The notes below the pieces were generated by a model. It was given only the letters and a program-made list of their open reading frames with translations. It was not told the DNA's origin and made no database searches. Of a DNA stretch of 64,000 nt, positions 56,927 to 64,000 are shown piece by piece. This DNA is from Lunularia cruciata (taxonomy: Eukaryota > Streptophyta > Marchantiopsida > Lunulariales > Lunulariaceae): assembly GCA_948567375.1 (NCBI GenBank), contig OX419757.1, positions 61,442,001-61,506,000 on the forward strand. The letters run 5' to 3'. The position numbers and the translations under genes are program-made. Every line of letters starts with the position of its first letter. Within the stretch, counting starts at the first letter, position 1.

Positions 56927-59900
56927 ATAAGCCAAGATAAAGGTATAGGTATTAAAATTCATAATCTAAATCACAATATAGATGGTAGGCAATTCAAAAC
57001 TATGTACCAGATGTGTATCTTGGATGCAATCAAAGAGTTCTACACAATGAAATTTAAAGTCAGTTGAACTTAAGTGTCACGCTTTCTTCTTTATATAAAA
57101 ATTACTCCCAAAATTGCATGTTAGAATCTCTCATGTATATTGATTATGTAGCATGTAAGATAAAAATAAATAAAAAAATACACTAGTCAAAGACTTCACG
57201 TGCAAGTTCATAAACTATGCTTAACTTTACTCACAAATTACTCTTGACTTTATCTAGAAGCCTATACTTAACTTCATTCACAAGCACAAGCTACTCTTGA
57301 ATTCACCTAGAAGTCCACACTTAACTTCACCCACAAGTTTTCACCCACTACTTTACTAGCCAATATTTGTGACTAGATAAGACCTCAAAATTTAGTTTTT
57401 ACTAACCTAAGATTGTCACAAAATGAGTATGAAAGATCTCATGGAAATATATGCAAGAAATATGACTAAGGTGAATAACCAATTTCTAGTTTATAGATAG
57501 TTTCAATCATATTAGATCATCCTTATAAGGAAAATAAAAAAAGTATGATTATCATTGAATTAATATTTCCACTCTAGACTTTATGTCAAGCTCTCAATAA
57601 TATTACATGTTGACTTTGGTTCATTCAAGGAGTCCATTTTGGTACTAAGAGTACCGTCCTCAAAATAGACAAAAATATAAGAATCCAAGCCCAATGAATC
57701 AAGATAAATCTCATATTAGGGATTTATCTTATCTTCAAACTAGACAAAAAAGTATAAATTATAATCATTAGCTATATGAGTAAGCATATAACATCCAAGA
57801 ACAATAATAAAAAGAGTGTGAGCATCAAAAGAGTAGAGATATAATGCCTAATGCACAACCAAATATAATTAGACATATTTATATTTTATGCTTAGGATCT
57901 CAATTTAAAGCTCAAAAGAGATTATAGAGCCTTCTATATGTAAAACTAGCTGTAGTAGTTATCTTTATGGAAGGTATTATTTCTCCATATGCTCCTTCAA
58001 TATTTCCTTTTTTCTCTTACCTCTTCTCCTTGTCAATATTTAGTCAGTATTTAAAATTTTTATCAACTTACTCTCTAATCTAGTTGAAAGGTGATGAACT
58101 TTTCTCTCCCCATCTTGCCACACTCAAATCATAAAAATTTCAATTTTCAATTTATTCACCTTCATAAATCTATAATGTATCCTTCCCTCAATTTTTTCAA
58201 TGCTTTACACTATTCTCTTCTCTTGCACCTCTTCGGCTTGAGACATGGAATCAAATATTTGATCTTTGTCTTCTTCATCTCCATTCATTGTTAATTCTTT
58301 CATTAGCTTTGAAGACAAAGAAATTTCATATAATTTTTTTTCTCCTTGTCAAGTAGAGATTTTTCTTTGGTGTGCTTTAATAATTAACCATAGTTTTACC
58401 TCAAGTAACTCTTTCTTTAGTTCCTCTAGTGCTTTTGACCTAGAAGATATTGGATATCTCAAATGGCTTCTCCTTACTAGATAGAATCTATATAATGAAA
58501 CAACCTACTCAATCAATATAGAAAGACATATCCACCTTCATAATGCTTCAAAGGTACTTTGGTGTACCACATTGCTCTAAACTATCTTCAAAAGAAAATA
58601 CAAAAAATTCTTCTTAGTATTTAGTAAATGAACACAAAACAGATTCATCAAAATATGATTAAGTAGATGCAAAAAGGGTAAAATAATAATGAGATAATTT
58701 TGAAGATGCAAGAAGGATCAGATTATCAAAGGATAATTTGGTTGATATAAGAAGGATGATTTTTTATCTTAAAGGTTATTTGAGTACCTTTTAAATTTTT
58801 CTATTTGTTCAGAGACATTTTTTCTTTTTCACTTACTTGAAAATGAGTATGCAATATATTTCTTTTTCCTTGTTCAAGATTTTAGAAGTTTTATAAGCAT
58901 TGTAATCTAATAATTAGTGGACCTGTTTGCCATTTTTTTTTTGCAAATATTTATATCTTGGAAATGACAAAATAAAGAGGATCTTGAAGATATTACCAAG
59001 CATCCATCTGCCTATGATGTTCATTGACCACACATAAGGGAGTTTCTTCTTCAAGAATCATGGAATTCCTTTGTTCTTGCTCATATATGGAAGAAAATAA
59101 AATACCAAGATTTATAAATTATCACAATTTCACCAAACAAGAGATTTATGATTAACATAAGATAGACCTAGCTTCAAGAGAAGGAGAAACTTTGAATCTT
59201 TGTCCTTTCAAGTCTTTCAAGGCTTTGGAGAAAAATCATATCTATAGTTAGTATTCCTAAAAATAAGAAGCTGTCTATTTATGATTGTAAGAGCAATACA
59301 AGACTCTTAAAAACCAAAGCAATTTTTACATTTGAGATATGTATATTTTTTATTCAATCATTCATAACTTTTATAATGATGATATATATGATTTTTTGTC
59401 TTTGTAATGAATAAAGAGAACTCATAATAATATCATAAACTTCTTTCATTTATACTAATTTGACTTGAATGAACAGAGTCTGAAGGTTGCAAAGTCATAA
59501 ATCTAATGTCTTGACCTTGAGAAATGAGAAAAGAGAGTATATAAGAAGATTAAAGTTAGATTTTTTATTTGTGGAAAAACTTATGACAATGTTGATTTGA
59601 CATTTAGGTTTATATTTTTCCACATATATAGATCCAATGACTTCACAATGCTTGCCCACGTAAATACATCCAAATGCTATTGCTTAAACCTTGTATCCTT
59701 ATTGTCATAAAGAGTCACACAATCTCAAACCTTCTATAGTGGTTGAAAGAGTCATCAAATTTGTAGATGAGATAAAGATAAGTCACCTAAAATAGTTCAC
59801 TACTTGAGTCTTTTGTTTTGGCTCATAGGAGCAGGTCTTTGCATTAAAGTTTGGATGAAATTCCCATTTGATACACCAAGGGAACCTATAGAGGAGTATG

Positions 59901-60196
59901 GGACATCTCACTTAAATAAAAATGCAAAGGAGAAAAGTCTTGGAATCCATCCAATTGTACTTGAAACAAGTGGTAAAGATCATACACATAGAAAAGAGTG
60001 CCTTTAAACAATGGTTTGATCTAAACCAAGTACTTGAAGTTATAAGAAGTCAAATTAACTTTATATTTTCAGTTCTCCTTAGAAAGCTTGATTTTGTGAT
60101 AAAATAATTCAAATCTTATATTATATTTTAGTTGCCATTGAGAAATTAAATTCCATAAAGGAACTCATGAAGCTAGCAATGACTATTAATCACATT
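56927..60196. other. AT-rich DNA, no gene recognised
   Basis: More than 3 kb with no long open frame and no similarity to families A-F. Short near-repeats such as the CTTAACTTCACCCACAAG stretch around 57200-57330 are local. It may be old host intergenic DNA or very decayed elements. Confidence 0.5.
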
Positions 60197-61060
60197 TGGA
60201 TCTCAACTTCAATAAGAAGAGGTAAAACACAAACAGATCTCAACTTCAATAAGAAGAGGTAGTAATTTTCATGGAGGATTTTGTACTCTTTAGAGAATAG
60301 CCATATTGTAGATTGGCAAAGACTTTTCCATAAGGTGCACCATAGCTCTCTGACTATGGCACCTCTTATGGTAAGTCTTTGCAAATCTATAATATTAATC
60401 AAGCTTACTTATGGCTATTGAATATGGCCATGACAACTAATCACATATATATCTCAATCTCAACAAGAAGAGATAGTGATTTTCATGGAGGATTTTGTAC
60501 CTTTTATAAAATAGCAATATTGGATTGACAAAACTTTGTCCTAAGAGGTATTATACAAGCAGATCTCAACTTCAATAAGAAGAAGTAGCGATTCTCATGG
60601 AGGATTTTGTACTCTGTAGAGAAATGCAATATTGTAGATTGGCAAAGATTTTTCCATAGGGAGCACCATAGCTCTATGACTCTTGCATCTCCTATGGAAA
60701 GTCTTTGCAAATCTATAGTATTGATCAAGCTTACTCATGGCTATTGAATATAGCCATGACTACTAATCACATCTAGACCTCAACCTCAATAAGAAGAGAT
60801 AGGGATTTTCATGGAGGCCTTTTGTACTCTTTAGGAAATATCAATATTGTAGATTGACAAAGACTTTACATAAGAGGCATCACACAACTAGATCTTAACT
60901 TCAACAAGAAGAGGTAGTGATTTTCATGGAGGATTTGGTACTCTTAGTGTAGATTGGCAAAGATTTTTCCTAGGAAGCGCTATAGCTCTACAGATGTGGA
61001 ACCTCATACAATAAGCCTTTGCCAATCTATAATATTAATCAAGCTTACTCATGGCTATTG
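60197..61060. repeat. Tandem array of fold-back units
   Basis: The block ATCTCAACTTCAATAAGAAG followed by TTTTCATGGAGGATTTTGTACTC recurs about six times (near 60238, 60450, 60560, 60777, 60892; partial at 60199). Every second unit ends in a hairpin: arms starting GTAGATTGGCAAAGA and closing GCAAATCTATA..ATATT, at about 60309-60397, 60631-60724 and 60946-61045. The higher-order period is about 320 bp. Confidence 0.8.
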
Positions 61061-61647
61061 AAATGTTAAGAAAACACAAACAAGTATTTTGTTTCTGATA
61101 TAAAGAGAAGACAAGGGACTTATGGTGTTATGTTAGGTCCTGAAATTTCTTTATGAGGTTAATAGAACCTTTTGTTAGAGTTTTCAGAGGCTAGATTGCA
61201 ATGTGTGTATTTGCTCATTTTAGATTGTAAGCCATTTTATTTAGACGCACAAAAACCACACCTAAGTACATAGTGTTTGATAAGCAAGTACAAAGATTAT
61301 GATAAGCTACAATGTATTTGGGACATAAAAGAGCTGGGGAAAGATAATTGCTAGTATAATTTTCATACATGATCTTACTTTAGGATTTTTTTGCATACGT
61401 TACATTATGAAAAATAATTGACAATGAAAAGAGGAATCAAAGAGAGTTTAAATTCAATGGTTTGGTTTGGAGCAAGCACATGCATTTAATGGAAAATATT
61501 TTCCAAAGAAAAAGCTAACAAAAATTAAACTATGCTTAATATTTCACATCATAGAAAAATACTATATTAAAATATTGACTTTCGATTTGAAAACTAAGGT
61601 TGTTATCCTTAGGAGAAACTATAATGAATGAAATTGGAATGCAAGTA
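61061..61647. other. AT-rich DNA, nothing recognised
   Basis: No gene, repeat or motif identified between the fold-back array and the MITE. Confidence 0.5.
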
Positions 61648-62062
61648 CAGTAAAACCTCTCTTAGCCAATTCTGCAGGGACTGGTTGTTTGTTATAGGAC
61701 AAAAGGGGTTATAAGCTATGAGAGTGTGAACTCATATGTCACTTTACTACAGTACATCAATTGTGCAGTGGCCCATCCTTGATTTCTTTTTACCCTTAAT
61801 CTAGATCGACCTGATCCTTACAATGTTGGATAAAGGCACATTACTGTATCTCGTCACACATTCAAGATGTTAGGAATTCGAACCATAGTGTGCCAAGGCC
61901 CCCGCAAGACCCAGCCCCGACCCCCATGTAGTAGAATATAAGCTAACGCACCATCTAGGGACTAAGAAATTCTTCTAAGGTAAAGGGAAAGAGGGTTTAC
62001 AAGCTACATTATGGGCCCATGTCGGACCGGCTAGATTTTATAAGTTAGGAGAGGTTCCACTG
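61648..62062. mobile_element. pogo/Emigrant-like MITE, 415 bp
   Basis: The left end CAGTAAAACCTCTCTTA and right end (reverse complement) CAGTGGAACCTCTCCTAAC form terminal inverted repeats, and TA flanks both sides (61646-61647, 62063-62064). CAGT(A/G)(A/G)AACCTCT ends with TA duplication match Emigrant-type elements of the Tc1/mariner (pogo) group in plants. The interior is GC-richer than the surroundings and has no transposase. Confidence 0.8.
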
Positions 62063-62064
62063 TA

Positions 62065-63208
62065 CTTATGCACGAACAAGAAGCAACACATGGTAAAAAT
62101 GAAAAGGACTTAGAAAAAACAATTTCTTTTAAAAGTAGAAGAATAGGTACACTCAAAGAGATAGCAGACGTAGTTTTGACTATATATGGGAAAATTTGGT
62201 AGAGATTTGACAAAAAAAAATTAACATATAAGAAAATTCATATATATATCCAGGTAGTGATGTATCAATAGATTATGTTGATGTAAAATTTTAATTATTG
62301 TTAAACTCATTAAAATTTTCATTTGGAGTGACTATTTTAATAATGAAAATTTTATATTTTCTTACTTTAAAATTTTGTGCAGTAATCTAGTCAATATGAT
62401 GATACGATGATTTCCAAAATATATAAATAAATGTGTTATCGTATTGAACAAGATGACTTTTTTGGAAAACAAAATCACTCAAATCAAAACACAAGTAATT
62501 TGGCACAAGAATAAATAGCAAATAGTAAAGATAAAAATGAGGGCTTAGAAGAACACAATCTTCCAAAAATAGAAGATACTCAAATATAGTCAAACTGTAC
62601 TGAGGCTAAAGTAATAGAGATTTGGTTTAAAGTCAATTATTTATTTATATGAGAGGAGTATTGTTTGAGCTATGGGGCGTTTATCTCAACCTGTTCTATT
62701 GATGTAGAATTTTCACGATTTCAGAAATATTTGATCATCGCATAAGATGTACTTTAGTGTGATCCAACACCACACGTAGAGGTAAATCTATTCTCAAAGT
62801 CGAATTTTAAAGATCTACCTAAAAATTATGGTAACCCTAATGGTAGTATTTATTGGAAAATTTGATATTTTCATTATTGTCAATAGGAAAAAAACTTAAA
62901 ATTTCATGAAGCAGGAAAGTTCATTTTGCTCAATTACAAAAGGTCTAGTTATGATGTGATTGATTGAAGCTGTATGTCTAAAGCATGACCCTGCAAATCA
63001 GATTTATAATTCTAAGAAGATACATTTGAGAGGACTCCTCGTTCATAAATTGACGAATGTAAGCATGATCTTGAATATTATGTACATTAAGCACTAAACA
63101 CATATTTGAAATCCTGAAGATATGAATGTCAAAACATCTACGTGTTTTGACAATGATTTATCTCTTGACATAATATTGCCTTCCCCTTCTTAATTAAAAT
63201 TTTGTTGT
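62065..63208. other. AT-rich DNA, nothing recognised
   Basis: No open frame above background and no repeat family from this window. Confidence 0.5.
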
Positions 63209-63277
63209 ATTCAAAAATATTAATTTGATTTATTCAAAAATGTTAATTTGATTTATTCAAAAATATTAAGTTGATTA
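63209..63277. repeat. 23 bp tandem repeat, about three units
   Basis: Unit close to ATTCAAAAATATTAATTTG plus ATTT, repeated three times with one or two changes. Confidence 0.85.
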
Positions 63278-63734
63278 TTAAGTGTGATTATTTGCAGTTG
63301 TTCCAGCTGTCCCAAAGAATTAGTTTCAACTTTGCCTTGTATTAAAATATTGAATTTAAGACAAATATACCGTGACATCAATGATGCGCGATTTGAAGCG
63401 TGAAAGACTATCATGTTTTCAGCGAAGAAGTCGAACAAAATTCGACGTGCCGATTTTTGCTTTTGTAGAATACAACAAGGACTAAAACTTAACTTTTATC
63501 TGTTTGTAGTGGTATCTCCTCCAATATTCTCACTATTGCAAAGAAAAAACTGGGTGTCCCTTGCAGAATAGCTGTTAAACATAGTCAACGAAGTAACAAG
63601 TGCATCATCCATTGTTGGGTGCAATGATGAAATAACGACAATATAATCAACTGTTGGGCTTACATGTTAAAAGCTTCTCCTCCAGAGAAAGGAAGGCTTA
63701 TTGGACAGTCCTGCGGACGACCTGGTTTGTAGAT

Positions 63735-64000
63735 TCACGATGCTTTGGCTGTTGCCTTGGCCGAATCCTCATACATCGTGTGGCTGGAAGTATTGAGGTT
63801 ATCTCGGTATGAATGAAAGGCGACGGTGGTCAGGATGAGTTTGTTGGCTTCATATCCTGCGGAATAGGTAGCTAAACGTGAAACTCGAGACTTGAAGTAA
63901 CCAGGGACACATGAGAAAAGTCCATATACGATCACACATGGAGAGCTCGTGTAGAGTACAGAATATGTGAGTGATGAAAGATGGTTAGTTCCGACAAGGA
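63735..64000 (-). CDS. Possible last exon of a host gene (partial)
   Basis: A minus-strand frame is open from the window edge to a stop at 63737-63735, 87 or more codons. The translation includes YGLFSCVPGYFKSR, ATYSAGYEANKLI and VAFHSYRDNL and ends AKATAKAS. The region is richer in G+C and in CpG than all preceding DNA and has no similarity to the transposons here. No family recognised and no start can be chosen, since the frame enters from outside. About 250 bp after the stop keep the same richer composition, as a 3' UTR would. It could still be a chance frame. Confidence 0.35.
   Translation of the reverse strand, partial: LVGTNHLSSLTYSVLYTSSPCVIVYGLFSCVPGYFKSRVSRLATYSAGYEANKLILTTVAFHSYRDNLNTSSHTMYEDSAKATAKAS

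Noticed and set aside
63209-63277. CRISPR-like array
   Set aside because: AT-rich direct tandem units without spacers in eukaryotic DNA.

Overview
The window looks like repeat-dominated nuclear DNA of a land plant with a large genome. The evidence is nested Ty3/gypsy LTR retrotransposons of plant type, including a chromodomain lineage, long solo LTRs with 4-5 bp target-site duplications, strong CpG decay in most copies, and almost no single-copy coding sequence. Very long LTRs, deep nesting and slow decay would suit a gymnosperm or another big-genome non-flowering plant. That is inference, and I cannot name the species. All family names (A-F) are mine.

Layout. 1-419 is the end of a family D LTR that cuts element A1. 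420-7019 is A1 (minus strand): reverse transcriptase (RT), a C5 cytosine methyltransferase domain, aspartic protease, gag with two zinc knuckles, a Met-tRNA-like primer-binding site and a 1.4 kb LTR. 7020-8694 is unassigned and partly GA-rich. 8695-22688 is an inverted A LTR (A4) split by a D solo LTR, a family C insertion and the 10.5 kb chromodomain element B1. B1 itself holds another C copy and a 2.2 kb insertion F. 22689-29306 is the 3' half of element A3 (plus strand): RT, RNase H, integrase and a C-terminal PHD finger, split by a 3.7 kb long form of C. After an A LTR and a gene-free spacer, 30782-50436 is element A2 (plus strand), split by truncated B2 (itself carrying a D solo LTR) and by a complete family D element (38126-45927). 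A2 again has gag, protease, methyltransferase and RT in that order. 50437-56680 is truncated B3 with a nested C copy. From 56927 the DNA is AT-rich and mostly unrecognised. It contains a tandem array of fold-back units (60197-61060), a pogo/Emigrant-like MITE (61648-62062) and, at the right edge, an open frame on the minus strand (63735-64000) that may be the last exon of a host gene.

Main point. Family A appears to be a Ty3/gypsy lineage whose pol carries its own DNA methyltransferase between protease and RT, and a PHD finger after integrase, so a chromatin 'writer' and 'reader' may travel with the element. The methyltransferase is present in both copies that cover this region (A1, A2). The PHD finger is seen in the only copy that reaches the pol 3' end (A3). 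Every copy here is broken by stops and frameshifts, so the functional statements concern the ancestral element.
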